A DNA stretch of 64,000 nt from GCA-003244245 sp963823755 (GCA_963823755.1 CAWGMP010000026.1:1-64000), one strand, 5' to 3'. Counted from the stretch's first letter, positions 28,388 through 38,089 are shown. The notes: a model not told the origin generated them from the sequence alone. Numbers and translations are program-made.

Positions 28388-29113
28388 TTACAATCCTCGG
28401 GGCCGACCAGGTGCGGCGAGGCCGTGCAGGAACGGGTTGCTGGCGCGCTCTCGTCCGATGGTGGTCTGCGGGCCGTGGCCAGGCAACACGACGGTCTCGT
28501 CGTCCAGCACGAGGATCTTGTCCCGGAGCGAGGCGAGCATCTGCTGGTGGTCACCGCCGGGTAGGTCGGTTCGCCCGATCGAGCCGGCGAACAGCGTGTC
28601 TCCGGAAACCAGCACGCTCTGCCCTTGACCGGGGCTTTTACCGGGCTCTGCACTGGACCCCTCACCGGTCACCCAACGGAATGTCACCGAGCCGCGGGTG
28701 TGACCCGGAGTGTGGTCGACGGTGAAGGTCAGTCCGGCCAGGTCCATGGACGCCCCGTCCGCCAGCGCACGCACCTCATGCGGCTCACGCAGCTGGACCC
28801 GGCCGCCGAAGAACTGCCGCGCCTCAGCGGACAGGGCGCGCAATGGGTCAGACAACAGCACCCGGTCCTCAGGGTGGATCCAGGCCGGGATGTCATTGCC
28901 GTCACATACCGGAGCCACCGCGAAGATGTGATCGAAATGTCCGTGAGTGAGCAGCACTGCCACCGGGTTGAGCCGGTGCTGGCGCAGCAGCTCGTCCAGC
29001 GGTTGCTCCGCACCCTCCCCGGGGTCGACCACCACGCACGGGCCACCGGCCTCGAGCGCGAGCACGAAACAGTTCGCCTGGAAGGAACCGGTGGGAAAAC
29101 CTGCGATGAGCAC
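28388..29113 (-). CDS. MBL-fold metallo-hydrolase (glyoxalase II-like)
   Basis: The product is 241 residues. The zinc-binding HxHxDH motif is HGHFDHIFAVAP, with further ligands in HTPGHTRGSVTFR, VLVSGDTLFAGSIGRTDLPG and LPGHGPQTTIGRERASNPFL, the last typical of hydroxyacylglutathione-hydrolase-like proteins. It corresponds in order to M. tuberculosis Rv2581c, next to a cyclophilin gene. In that order hisS normally lies directly downstream, but here the YibE/F gene follows convergently instead. Confidence 0.9.
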   Translation of the reverse strand: MLIAGFPTGSFQANCFVLALEAGGPCVVVDPGEGAEQPLDELLRQHRLNPVAVLLTHGHFDHIFAVAPVCDGNDIPAWIHPEDRVLLSDPLRALSAEARQFFGGRVQLREPHEVRALADGASMDLAGLTFTVDHTPGHTRGSVTFRWVTGEGSSAEPGKSPGQGQSVLVSGDTLFAGSIGRTDLPGGDHQQMLASLRDKILVLDDETVVLPGHGPQTTIGRERASNPFLHGLAAPGRPRGL

Positions 29114-29216
29114 GCGTCCAGCCTAGGGTGCGCCCGGCAGGGAGGCTGACGCCAGACGCACCCGCAGCCCACCTACACTGCGCGGCGAGCAGATGCCGAG
29201 CCAACAGGAGTCCCGG

Positions 29217-30089
29217 GTGCCTACGAACGAGCAGCGTCGCGAGGCCGCGAAGCGCAAACTGGATCGCCAACTCGCCCGCCGCGCGGAGCGAGCCAAGGCG
29301 CGCCGCAGGTACGCGGTGGCCGGCAGCGCGGCTGCGGTGGTGCTGGTCGTCGGCATTGTGGTCCTGAGCGTGATGCTGAGCAACCGTGGCCAGAAGGTCG
29401 ACGCCACCGCGAAGCCGTCCACGCCAGTCGATACGAGCACTGCAGCCAAGCCTCGCGCCGACAGTAAACTGGCCGCCTCACCGGTCCGACCGAAACCGCT
29501 GCCCGCCTCGGTGGATTGCCACTACACCACCAGCCAACAGCCCCCGGCCAAGCCGGTGAAGCTCCCGCTGGCCGGCTCCACCTCCGCCACTGGCACGGCG
29601 CGAGTGACCATGCAGACCTCGGTCGGCGCGATCGGCCTCACCCTCGACCGGGCGCTGGCCCCGTGCACCGTGAACAGCTTCGTCAGCCTGGCTAAGCAGG
29701 GTTTCTACGCCAACAGCCCGTGCCACCGGCTGGTCACCAACCCTGGGTTGCAGGTTCTGCAATGCGGTGATCCGACCGGTTCGGGCTCCGGTGGGCCCGG
29801 GTACACCATCCCAGACGAGGTGTTTCCGGAGCTGACCTACGGGCGTGGGCTCGTCGCCATGGCCAACACCGGCCAGCCCGATAGTGGCGGTAGCCAGTTC
29901 TTCCTGATCTACGGTCAGACCCAGCTCCCACCCCAGTACACCGTCTTTGCCACGATTTCCCCAGAGGGTCTCAAAGTTCTCGACCAGGTAGCCAAGGCGG
30001 GCGACGATAGGTCGCTGGAGCCATCCCCCGGTGGAGGCAAGCCCAACCAACCGGTCACCATCACATCCGTCGACATCACGTCAACCTGA
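29217..30089 (+). CDS. ppiB: Membrane-anchored cyclophilin-type peptidyl-prolyl isomerase
   Basis: The product is 290 residues. GTG at 29217 follows AGGAG and gives PTNEQRREAAKRKLDRQLAR, a basic cytoplasmic coil, then one membrane helix (AVAGSAAAVVLVVGIVVLSV) and a Pro/Ala linker. The extracytoplasmic cyclophilin domain (about 140-290) has TSVGAIGLTLDRALAP, FYANSPCHRLV, GSGSGGPGYTIPDEVF, VAMANTGQPDSGGSQFFLIY and YTVFATISPEGLKVLDQVA. It probably helps fold secreted proteins. It is divergent from the MBL gene. Confidence 0.92.
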   Translation: MPTNEQRREAAKRKLDRQLARRAERAKARRRYAVAGSAAAVVLVVGIVVLSVMLSNRGQKVDATAKPSTPVDTSTAAKPRADSKLAASPVRPKPLPASVDCHYTTSQQPPAKPVKLPLAGSTSATGTARVTMQTSVGAIGLTLDRALAPCTVNSFVSLAKQGFYANSPCHRLVTNPGLQVLQCGDPTGSGSGGPGYTIPDEVFPELTYGRGLVAMANTGQPDSGGSQFFLIYGQTQLPPQYTVFATISPEGLKVLDQVAKAGDDRSLEPSPGGGKPNQPVTITSVDITST

Positions 30090-30127
30090 CGACCCCGGAA
30101 GGGGTCAGCCGGATGAACCTCGGGAGG

Positions 30128-32443
30128 TCAGTTGGACGACGTGACGCGATAGACGTCGTAGACGCCTTCGATGTTGCGCACCGAACGGAGCACATGCCCC
30201 AGGTGTTTCGGATCGCCCATCTCGAATGAGAAGCGGCTCACCGCCACCCGGTCTCGGGTGGTGGTGACCGAGGCGGACAGGATGTTGACACGCCCGTCAG
30301 CGAGCACCTTAGTGACATCGGAGAGCAACCGGTGCCGGTCCAGCGCCTCGACCTGGATCGCAACCAGGAACACCGATGACGAAGACGGCACCCACTCGAC
30401 GCCGACCAGACGCTCGGGCTGGGCCCGCAGCGACTCGGCGTTGGTGCAGTCGGTACGGTGCACGCTGACTCCGCTACCCCGGGTGACGAAACCGAGGATC
30501 TCGTCACCCGGCACCGGCGTGCAACACCGGGCGAGCTTGGCGTAGATGTCTCCGGCGCCCCGCACCCGCACGCCGGAGTCGCCGGTCGGTCGACGGCGCT
30601 GGACGGTGGAGGGAGTGGCTCGTTCGGCCAGCACCTCCTCGGCGCCCTCCTCACCGCCGAGCAGCGCCACCAGGCGCTGCACCACGTGGCGAGGCGAGGC
30701 GTGGTGCTCGCCGACGGCGGCATAGAGGGCGCTGACGTCGGGATAACGTAGTTCTCGGGACACCGCGACCATCGACTCGGCAGAGACCAGCCGCTGCACT
30801 GGTAGCCCCACCCGGCGCAGTTCCTTGGCGATGGCGCCCTTGCCACCTTCGATGGCCTCTTCGCGACGTTCCTTGGCGAACCACTGCCGGATCTTGGCCC
30901 GGGCTCGGGGCGATGCGACGAAGGACAGCCAGTCCCGGCTGGGACCGGCTCCTCCCGCCTTCGAGGTGAAGATCTCGACGACTTCACCGTTGTCCAGCTG
31001 TCGCTCCAGTGCGACGAGCTGGCCGTTGAGCCGGGCGCCGATGCAGCGATTACCGACCTCGGTGTGCACCGCGTAGGCGAAGTCGACCGGTGTGGAGCCC
31101 GTGGGCAGGGTGATGACGTCGCCCTTGGGCGTGAAGACGAAGATCTCACGGGTGGCCAGGTCGTAGCGCAACGACTCGAGGAACTCACTGGGGTCGGCAG
31201 CCTCGCGCTGCCAGTCCAGCAGCTGGCGCATCCAGGCCATCTCATCAACATCCACGGTTGTGTTGTGGGTGCCGTTGGTCTCCTTGTACCGCCAGTGCGC
31301 GGCGATGCCGTACTCCGCCGTTCGATGCATATCGTGGGTGCGGATCTGCACCTCCAGCGGTTTGCCGTCCGGCCCGATCACGGTGGTGTGCAGCGACTGG
31401 TAGACCCCGAATCGGGGCTGCGCGACGTAGTCCTTGAATCGACCGGGCATCGGCTGCCAGACCGAGTGCACCACACCGATCGCGGCATAGCAGTCGCGTA
31501 TGTCCTCGACCATGATCCGCACCCCGACCAGGTCGTGGATGTCGTCGAAATCGCGACCGCGCACGATCATCTTCTGGTAGATCGAGTAGTAATGCTTGGG
31601 CCTGCCCTCAACGGTGGCGGTGATCCGCGACCCGGTCAGCTGCGCGGAGACCTCGTCGATCACGGTCCGCAGGTAGGTGTCGCGGGATGGAGCCCGGTTG
31701 GCCACCAACCGCACGATCTCGTCGTACTTCTTCGGATGCAGGATCGCGAAGGAGAGGTCTTCCAGCTCCCACTTGATGGTGGCCATGCCCAACCGGTGCG
31801 CCAGCGGGGCGAACACCTCCAGAGTCTCCTTGGCCTTGCGGGCCTGCTGCTCTGGTCGAAGGAAGCGCATGGTGCGCATGTTGTGCAGCCGATCCGCCAG
31901 TTTGATCACCAGCACGCGAGGATCACGGGCCATCGCAATCACCATTTTGCGGATGGTCTCGGCTTCCGCGGCGGCACCGAGCTTGACCTTGTCGAGCTTG
32001 GTGACACCGTCGACGAGGTGCGCGACCACCTCACCGAAGGCCTCGGACAGGCGTGCCAGCGAGTAGTCGGTGTCCTCCACGGTGTCGTGGAGCAGCGCCG
32101 CGACCAGCGTGGTGGTATCCATCCCGAGCTCGGCGAGGATCGCCGAGACCGCTAACGGATGGGTGATGTAGGGATCACCGGACTTGCGCTTCTGGTGGGC
32201 GTGTTTGTCGTCGGCGACGTCGTAGGCGCGCTGCAGCAGTGCAAGATCAGCTTTGGGATGCAGCTCCCGGTGCACAGCGGCGAGCGGTTCAAGTACCTGC
32301 TTGACCGGCCCGGGACGCTGCGCGGTGATCCGCCGCGCGAGCCGCGCTCGCACCCGCCGGGTCGCCGAAGGCAGCCGCTGAGCAACCGTGGCTTCGTCCA
32401 GGCCTGTTGGCGGCGCATCGGTGCGCTGCAGGTCCTGGGTCAC
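30128..32443 (-). CDS. relA: Bifunctional (p)ppGpp synthetase/hydrolase
   Basis: The product is a 771-residue Rel protein that makes and degrades the stringent-response alarmone. GTG at 32443 follows GGGAGAG; an ATG six codons upstream is possible. The hydrolase HD domain has AALLHDTVEDTDYSLARL and IKLADRLHNMRTMRFL. The synthetase domain has DIHDLVGVRIMVEDIRDCYA, RFKDYVAQPRFGVYQSLHTT and EVQIRTHDMHRTAEYGIAAH with W, then K. TGS (IFVFTPKGDVITLPTGSTPV), RIS/zinc-finger (KLARCCTPVPGDEILGFVTR) and ACT (LSDVTKVLADGRVNILSAS) domains follow. All parts are intact. Confidence 0.96.
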   Translation of the reverse strand: MTQDLQRTDAPPTGLDEATVAQRLPSATRRVRARLARRITAQRPGPVKQVLEPLAAVHRELHPKADLALLQRAYDVADDKHAHQKRKSGDPYITHPLAVSAILAELGMDTTTLVAALLHDTVEDTDYSLARLSEAFGEVVAHLVDGVTKLDKVKLGAAAEAETIRKMVIAMARDPRVLVIKLADRLHNMRTMRFLRPEQQARKAKETLEVFAPLAHRLGMATIKWELEDLSFAILHPKKYDEIVRLVANRAPSRDTYLRTVIDEVSAQLTGSRITATVEGRPKHYYSIYQKMIVRGRDFDDIHDLVGVRIMVEDIRDCYAAIGVVHSVWQPMPGRFKDYVAQPRFGVYQSLHTTVIGPDGKPLEVQIRTHDMHRTAEYGIAAHWRYKETNGTHNTTVDVDEMAWMRQLLDWQREAADPSEFLESLRYDLATREIFVFTPKGDVITLPTGSTPVDFAYAVHTEVGNRCIGARLNGQLVALERQLDNGEVVEIFTSKAGGAGPSRDWLSFVASPRARAKIRQWFAKERREEAIEGGKGAIAKELRRVGLPVQRLVSAESMVAVSRELRYPDVSALYAAVGEHHASPRHVVQRLVALLGGEEGAEEVLAERATPSTVQRRRPTGDSGVRVRGAGDIYAKLARCCTPVPGDEILGFVTRGSGVSVHRTDCTNAESLRAQPERLVGVEWVPSSSSVFLVAIQVEALDRHRLLSDVTKVLADGRVNILSASVTTTRDRVAVSRFSFEMGDPKHLGHVLRSVRNIEGVYDVYRVTSSN

Positions 32444-32479
32444 ACCGCACTCTCCCGCCATATGGTGATGAGTAGATCG

Positions 32480-33022
32480 TCAGCCTACCGTCAGCAGGGC
32501 ATGCAGCGAGCGGCCGACGAGCCGATCCCGACCACCCAGCAGACCGAGCTCCAGCAGCACCGCGATGCCACCGATTGTGGCGCCGGCCCGCTCGACCAGC
32601 GCACAGGTCGCAGCCACCGTGCCCCCGGTGGCCAGTACGTCGTCCACGATCAAAGCTCGCTGCCCGGGCCGCAGGACGCCGTGGGCGAGTTCCAACGCGG
32701 CGACACCGTACTCCAGCGCGTAGCTTTCGCGGTCGGAGACCAGAGGTAGTTTGCCGGGTTTGCGGACTCCGACTACACCAACGCCCATTGCGTAGGCTGC
32801 CGCAGCGCCGAGCAGGAACCCCCGTGCCTCTATCCCGACCACCACGTCGACCTGCTGAGCAGCAGCGATCAACGCATCCACCACCGCTGGGAACGCGATC
32901 GCATCGGCGAACACAGGTGCGAGGTCCCGGAAGAGCACACCGGGCTGCGGGAAGTCCCGGACTTCCCGCACCAGTGGCGCCAGTAACGCTGCCAGATCCG
33001 CGGCGTTCGATCTGGATCGCAC
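32480..33022 (-). CDS. apt: Adenine phosphoribosyltransferase
   Basis: The product is a 180-residue purine-salvage enzyme converting adenine and PRPP to AMP. It shows REVRDFPQPGVLFRDLAPVF, VVGIEARGFLLGAA, VRKPGKLPLV, SYALEYG and the PRPP motif ALIVDDVLATGGTVAA. It lies upstream of relA in the same direction, as in other actinobacteria. The first 154 bases overlap, in another frame, the 3' end of the kinase gene. The conserved PRT N terminus must start by about 32980, so a real overlap of more than 100 bases remains whichever start is used. Confidence 0.93.
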   Translation of the reverse strand: MRSRSNAADLAALLAPLVREVRDFPQPGVLFRDLAPVFADAIAFPAVVDALIAAAQQVDVVVGIEARGFLLGAAAAYAMGVGVVGVRKPGKLPLVSDRESYALEYGVAALELAHGVLRPGQRALIVDDVLATGGTVAATCALVERAGATIGGIAVLLELGLLGGRDRLVGRSLHALLTVG

Positions 33023-34776
33023 GCCGCGGACTTTACTCGGCCCCTGAGCTTCCCAGACCCGAAACTCCCAGATCCGGGGTGGTCAGAGTTCCCCTGCGGC
33101 CAGTTCGTCGGCTGCTCACCTGCTCTTGCAGGAGCGTCCCGCGGCCCGGTCCATGTCTGCTGTCCAAATCCCTGCGAATCCGACCGGGTTTGGGCATCTT
33201 CAGGGGTGTCCATGTCCTTGTGTGACTGGATCTTCTTCCGGATCGGCGTCAGCTTGAACACCTGAACCGTCACCGGCACGTCTGCTGGCGCCGGCACCTC
33301 TGCCGGCGCCAGCGCCAGCGGCTGGACTGATACCGGTACTGCGATCGGCAATGGCAGCGCTACCGGGATCGGCACCTGCGACGGATTCGAGGTCGTCTCA
33401 GCAGAACCGGATGGCGGCTGTTCCGGGTTCACCGCAGTGCAGGGCTTGGGGTCTGATCCCGGCTGCTGGGTGCACTCCGGTGGGGTGGGAGTGGACTGGT
33501 CCGGGGTAGCCGGGATGTGGGCCGTGCCGTCTGGGTGACCGGAGCCTCGGTGAAACCCGTCGGCAACGGGCTTGCCCTCTGGCGCGGGCCGGCTCTTCAG
33601 CGCCGAGATCAAAGGTGCCGGCGGCCGCGCCCTGGCGACCGGCCCGGCGGCCGCTGCTTGAGGAGCTGGCATAAGGGCGCGGTCCGCCAGCGGACCGTTG
33701 GTCACGACTCGCACCGGCGCACTGTCGTGATCAGGCTCGGGAAACGCTAGCACCGGCGATCTCCCCAATGGGTCGAAGATACTGACGCCCGGCAGGATGA
33801 CCGCCAACGGCGGGCTGGATAAACCCGCAGCCAACGCCAGCGCACCACCCATAACGGCAGCCAGCCGAACTGGTTTGCGGTCCTCCCAGCCGCCGCTTCG
33901 GCGAGCGGGCACGAGTACATCGGGTAGCCCCGAGCGGTTGGCCACCAGTGTGGCCAACTCGCGTCGCCCACGTCGTTCCCAGTCGGAGCCCGCTGCGCGG
34001 GCTGCTACGTCACCGAGGTGAGCGAGCAGGCTGCGAGCGTCGGAACGGCGGCGTGGGTCCTTGGCAAGGCCGCGCAACACCAGCTCCCGAACCGGTTCGG
34101 GGACAACATCGATGTCGAGAGTGGTGCGCTCGTGCTTGGCCGAGAGCTCGGCCACACTGTCGGCGTAGAACGGCGGCGCGCCGACCAGGCACTCGAAGAA
34201 CGTGATCGTGGCGGCGTATACGTCCCCCGCATGGTCCGCTGGACGCCTGCTCCATTGTTCAGGTGCCAGGTAGAAGGGCGTCGATCGAGCGAGTACCCGC
34301 CGACCATCGGAGGTCCAGAGCCCGAAGTCGACGAGCCGGATCTGACCGGCAGGGGTCAGGATCACGCCCTCAGGCTTGATGTCGCCGTGGGCCAGCCCTG
34401 CCTGATGACAGGCTGCCAGTGCGAGCAGTGCGTCCTTGAACACCACCAACGCGGCCTCGATGCCGACAGCACCGTGCGCCAGGAGCAGGGCACGCAGTGG
34501 AGTTCCCTTGGCATCCTCGCCGATGACAGCGACACCATCGTCGCACTCCAGGTAGCGGTGGACGCGAGCGACATGAGCTTCCCGAATCCGGGCCACTCGC
34601 GCGAAGTCGTGCGCGAACCGGGTACGGAACTCCGTGTCGACAAGCAGTTCGGGAGACAGGTAGGTGATCGCGAGAGACTTCCGGGTGACGCGGTGACGAG
34701 CGACCACTCGGCGGCCTACCGGGTCCTCACGTACCTCACGGGGATGCACCACACCCGGAACGGACCACCCCGCCAT
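32869..34776 (-). CDS. Atypical serine/threonine protein kinase-like protein
   Basis: The product is 635 residues. Residues 20-265 form a protein-kinase fold with HGDIKPEGVILT (HRD/catalytic-loop position, Asp kept, usual Asn replaced), LVDFGLWTS (DFG), PFYLAPEQW (APE) and DVYAATITFFECLVGAPPF. The N-lobe lacks a glycine loop, and the usual invariant Lys of VAIK is Thr in SLAITYLSPELL, so activity is doubtful. A membrane helix (about 305-330, AAVMGGALALAAGLSSPPLA) is followed by a long Pro/Ala-rich extracytoplasmic region. The last 50 residues (DPDRTPRIWQRYWRHWCG) are read out of frame over apt and look artefactual, as if the original stop was lost by a frameshift. Confidence 0.75.
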   Translation of the reverse strand: MAGWSVPGVVHPREVREDPVGRRVVARHRVTRKSLAITYLSPELLVDTEFRTRFAHDFARVARIREAHVARVHRYLECDDGVAVIGEDAKGTPLRALLLAHGAVGIEAALVVFKDALLALAACHQAGLAHGDIKPEGVILTPAGQIRLVDFGLWTSDGRRVLARSTPFYLAPEQWSRRPADHAGDVYAATITFFECLVGAPPFYADSVAELSAKHERTTLDIDVVPEPVRELVLRGLAKDPRRRSDARSLLAHLGDVAARAAGSDWERRGRRELATLVANRSGLPDVLVPARRSGGWEDRKPVRLAAVMGGALALAAGLSSPPLAVILPGVSIFDPLGRSPVLAFPEPDHDSAPVRVVTNGPLADRALMPAPQAAAAGPVARARPPAPLISALKSRPAPEGKPVADGFHRGSGHPDGTAHIPATPDQSTPTPPECTQQPGSDPKPCTAVNPEQPPSGSAETTSNPSQVPIPVALPLPIAVPVSVQPLALAPAEVPAPADVPVTVQVFKLTPIRKKIQSHKDMDTPEDAQTRSDSQGFGQQTWTGPRDAPARAGEQPTNWPQGNSDHPGSGSFGSGKLRGRVKSAACDPDRTPRIWQRYWRHWCGKSGTSRSPVCSSGTSHLCSPMRSRSQRWWMR

Positions 34777-35006
34777 CCCCGATCCTCCCTAGCCGCCCCT
34801 ACGGTGTCGCCCCGTACCCCTCACTCCCCGGAGCGACATCCGGCGTCTGACTACAGAGCGTTCTCTCAAAAAGAGTCAGAGGCAAGTCCTTAGGGCGACA
34901 ACGCACCACATAGGTGATGAAGGGTGAAGCAACGACAACTGCTCGCCAGCAGCTGATTACGTTGTGTAATGATCGCAACTCAGCGTAGTTGAGCCAGCTA
35001 GCCGGG

Positions 35007-36212
35007 TTAGCGACTCGAGGACCTGCCGGCCTTGCCGGACGGCCTGCTGTTCTTGCCTGCAGGGTGCCCGCGCCGTCGGCCTGCTGGTGCTGCTCTGCCG
35101 GCCTTGCTGGATACGTTGGCGACCGCCGGCGCGTCCTCTGGGGTCGTGGTGCCGCGAGCCGTCGAAAGGGGCTCGCCCTGGCGCTCAGAGTTCGCCGTGG
35201 ACTTGCGAGCCAGCTTCTCGCGACGCTGGGCGACCCGCTCAGCCTGCTGCTGGTAGGCCGGCCTGCGCATGGTGAGATCGACCATCAAGGGTGTCGCCAG
35301 GAAGATCGAGGACACCGCCCCGGCCACGATGCCGACCATCTGCACCAACGCGAGATCCTTGAGTGTCCCGACACCCAGCAGACCCACCCCGATCACCAGC
35401 AGACCGAGCACAGGCAGCACTGCGATCAAGGAGGTGTTGATCGAACGCATCAGAGTCTGGTTGACAGCGAGATTGGCGGCCTCGGCATAGGTTCGTCTGG
35501 TCAGACCGAGCAGTCCTCGGGTGTTCTCCTGGACCTTGTCGAAGACGACAACGGTGTCGTACAACGAGAATCCGAGGATGGTGAGCAGGCCGATAACCGA
35601 CGCCGGCGTCACCTCGAACCCGATCAGCGAGTAGATCCCCGCGGTCACCAGCACATCGTGCACCAGCGCTATCAACGCTGCCAGCGCCATCCGAGGCTCG
35701 AAATATGCCGCAAGAAAAACACTCACCAGGCCAAGGAAAACCAGCAGGGCGATCAGTGCCTGCCGGCTGATCTCGCCACCCCATGTGGCACTCACCGCGC
35801 TGTCGCTGATCGCCTGTTCGCTGGGTCGCCCGTCTGTGCCGAGCGGGCGCAGCTGCTCGTACAACGCCTTCTTCAAGACAAACGATTTCCTGGTGTCCAG
35901 CGTCACGGAGCGGATCAGGATGCTTGCCGCAGAACCGGTGCCTACAGTCTGCACCGACTCCGGCGGCTGACCCACCGTGTTACTGAAGACGCGTTCGGCC
36001 TGCTGGGTGGTGATCGGTCCGCCTGCTCCTCGGGAGGGGAGCTGCACCCGAGTGCCACCCTCGAAGTCGATGCCGAGATTGAATCCGCGGAGCAGGATCG
36101 ACGCGAGACAGACCACGACGAGCAGGCCCGACATCCCGTACCAGATTCGCCGACGCCCGACGATGTCGAATGCACCGGTACCGCTGTAGAGGCGCCGCAG
36201 CGTGCTTGCCAT
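35007..36212 (-). CDS. secF: Preprotein translocase subunit SecF
   Basis: The product is a 401-residue RND-type accessory subunit of the Sec translocon with six membrane helices. The start is ATG 36212 (MASTLRRLYSGTGAFDIVGR), two bases after the secD stop. Signatures are GLNLGIDFEGG-like FNLGIDFEGGTRVQLP, ALIALVHDVLVTAGIYSLIG, VIGLLTILGFSLYDTVVVFD and AVNQTLMRSINTSLIAVLPV. The C-terminal 75 residues are basic and low-complexity (GRRRGHPAGKNSRPSGKAGR), a cytoplasmic tail common in high-GC actinobacteria. Confidence 0.95.
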   Translation of the reverse strand: MASTLRRLYSGTGAFDIVGRRRIWYGMSGLLVVVCLASILLRGFNLGIDFEGGTRVQLPSRGAGGPITTQQAERVFSNTVGQPPESVQTVGTGSAASILIRSVTLDTRKSFVLKKALYEQLRPLGTDGRPSEQAISDSAVSATWGGEISRQALIALLVFLGLVSVFLAAYFEPRMALAALIALVHDVLVTAGIYSLIGFEVTPASVIGLLTILGFSLYDTVVVFDKVQENTRGLLGLTRRTYAEAANLAVNQTLMRSINTSLIAVLPVLGLLVIGVGLLGVGTLKDLALVQMVGIVAGAVSSIFLATPLMVDLTMRRPAYQQQAERVAQRREKLARKSTANSERQGEPLSTARGTTTPEDAPAVANVSSKAGRAAPAGRRRGHPAGKNSRPSGKAGRSSSR

Positions 36213-36213
36213 C

Positions 36214-37974
36214 TCAGGACCCCTTCCCCGCGGTCGCCAGCCCTGATCGGCTTGCGGCGCCGGCCCGCTGCGCGGCGCCGAGACCAGATAATCCCGGTTT
36301 CGACAGCAGCGGGGAATGCGATGCCATCGCCACCAGTGGGTGCGTGGCCAGGAAGACCACCACGAGATCCAGCACCGTCGACATGCCGAGGGTGAACGCA
36401 AAGCCCCGTACCTGGCCTACTGCGAGAACGTAGAGCACCGCCGCGGCCAGAAAGCTCACCGCGTCGGCCAACAAAATGGTGCGGCGAGCTCGGATCCAGG
36501 CCCGGGGGACCGCGGAGCGGAAAGTGCGGCCGTCCCGGATCTCGTCCTTGAGGCGCTCGAAGAAGATCACGAAAGAGTCCGCAGTGATGCCGATCGCGAC
36601 GATGAATCCGGCGACACCGGCCAAGTCCAGGGTGAACCCGATCCAGCGCCCGAGCAGCACCAGGACGGCGTAGACGACCAGACCGGACAGCGCCAAAGAC
36701 AAGATCGTCAGCACGCCGAGGGCCCGATAGTAGAACAGGCAGTACACGAACACCACCGCCAGCCCGAGCGCCCCGGCAAGCAGTCCGGCGCGTAATGAGG
36801 CCAGACCCAGGGTGGCCGAAACCGTCTCAGACTCCGAGGATTGGAACGACAGCGGAAGCGAACCGTACTTGAGCACATTGGCGAGGTTCTGGGCCTCGGC
36901 CTGGGCGAAGTTGCCCGTGATGCTGGTCTGCTGGCCGGGCAGAATCGCCGCTCTGATCTGCGGAGCCGACACAACCTCGCTGTCCAGCACGAATGCGGCC
37001 TGCTTGCCGATGTTGTTCGCGGTGTACTGGGCCCAGATGTCCTCGCCCTGGCGTTTGAACCTCAGCTGCACCTCATACCCCGTGCCGTCGCTGCTGATGC
37101 CCGCTGAGGCGCTGGAGATCTGCTCTCCGGACAGGAACGCAGGCCCCAGCACGTACTTCGCAGTGTGATGTTGATCGCAGGTGATCAGTGGCAGGTTCGG
37201 GTCGTCGTTGCCGCGCAAGGGATTGGGGGCCGCGCAGTTCAATGCGGCCAGCGCCTGCTGCTGCACCGCCGGGTCCTGGCTCTGCAGCCGCGCCCGAGCT
37301 TGCCGGATCTGTTCTGCGACCTGCGGGTCGGCCGAATCCGCCGGCGCGTTGCCGACCGACGGTGGCTGAGCAGGAGGAGGCGTCGGCGGTGGGGACGGCT
37401 GGCCCGACGGCGGCGGTTGGACCTGCTGCGGCAAGACCGGTGCCGGTGCACCCCCGGAGGGTGCCGGTGCACCCCCCGAAGCAGGAGGTTGTTGGGAGGA
37501 TGGGGGTGCAGCTGGGCCGCCGGCGCCCGGCCGCTGACCGCCTGGAACCGGCGCAGGGGCCGTGACCGGCTCCTCGGATATCACCGTCCGGAAGTACAGC
37601 TTCGCGGTCTGTCCGAGGGTGCGGGCCTGCTCGCCGTTCTCGCCCGGGACAGTGATGATCAAGTTGGTGCCGTCGAGGACGACCTCTGCCCCGCTGACCC
37701 CGATACCGTTGACCCGTTGCTCGATGATCTGCCGAGCCTGGTCGAGGGACTCCCTGGATGGTGGCCGGCCGTCAACGGTCCGGGCGGTCAATGTCACCCG
37801 GGTGCCGCCTTGCAGGTCGATGCCCAGCTTCGGGGTGGGATTCCCGCCACCGGTGAGAAATACCAACGAATACAGGACGAGGACGATCCCAGCGAAGATC
37901 GCCAGGTTACGCCAGGGGCGGAAGCGCCCGGCCGGTGGTGCCACGGTGGGTGGTTCTCCTCGTTCACGGCTCAC
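36214..37974 (-). CDS. secD: Preprotein translocase subunit SecD
   Basis: The product is 586 residues from GTG 37974; an in-frame start at 37992 is also possible. The first helix is NLAIFAGIVLVLYSLVFLTG, then GIDLQGGTRVTLTARTVDGR, RQIIEQRVNGIGVSGAEVVL and LIITVPGENGEQARTL. The first extracytoplasmic domain carries a Pro/Gly/Gln-rich insert of about 75 residues (roughly 145-220). The head domain (GPAFLSGEQISSASAGI) and six-helix module (LPLSFQSSESETVSATLG, VAGFIVAIGITADSFVIFFE with RLKDEIR) follow. It uses proton motive force to pull substrates outward together with SecF and YajC. Confidence 0.95.
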   Translation of the reverse strand: MSRERGEPPTVAPPAGRFRPWRNLAIFAGIVLVLYSLVFLTGGGNPTPKLGIDLQGGTRVTLTARTVDGRPPSRESLDQARQIIEQRVNGIGVSGAEVVLDGTNLIITVPGENGEQARTLGQTAKLYFRTVISEEPVTAPAPVPGGQRPGAGGPAAPPSSQQPPASGGAPAPSGGAPAPVLPQQVQPPPSGQPSPPPTPPPAQPPSVGNAPADSADPQVAEQIRQARARLQSQDPAVQQQALAALNCAAPNPLRGNDDPNLPLITCDQHHTAKYVLGPAFLSGEQISSASAGISSDGTGYEVQLRFKRQGEDIWAQYTANNIGKQAAFVLDSEVVSAPQIRAAILPGQQTSITGNFAQAEAQNLANVLKYGSLPLSFQSSESETVSATLGLASLRAGLLAGALGLAVVFVYCLFYYRALGVLTILSLALSGLVVYAVLVLLGRWIGFTLDLAGVAGFIVAIGITADSFVIFFERLKDEIRDGRTFRSAVPRAWIRARRTILLADAVSFLAAAVLYVLAVGQVRGFAFTLGMSTVLDLVVVFLATHPLVAMASHSPLLSKPGLSGLGAAQRAGAASRSGLATAGKGS

Positions 37975-38089
37975 TACGCCGGGCGCCAGCACCGGCGACC
38001 GTCGGCAGTCTCCACTGTGCCAGCGTCACGATCGACGCCCGCGATGGGGATCGGCTGCGGGAGCGTACCGCCCCGCACCTGAAGTTCGG

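Noticed and set aside
34018..34893. 291-codon plus-strand frame opposite the kinase-like gene
   Set aside because: No recognisable features; the opposite strand has kinase motifs.
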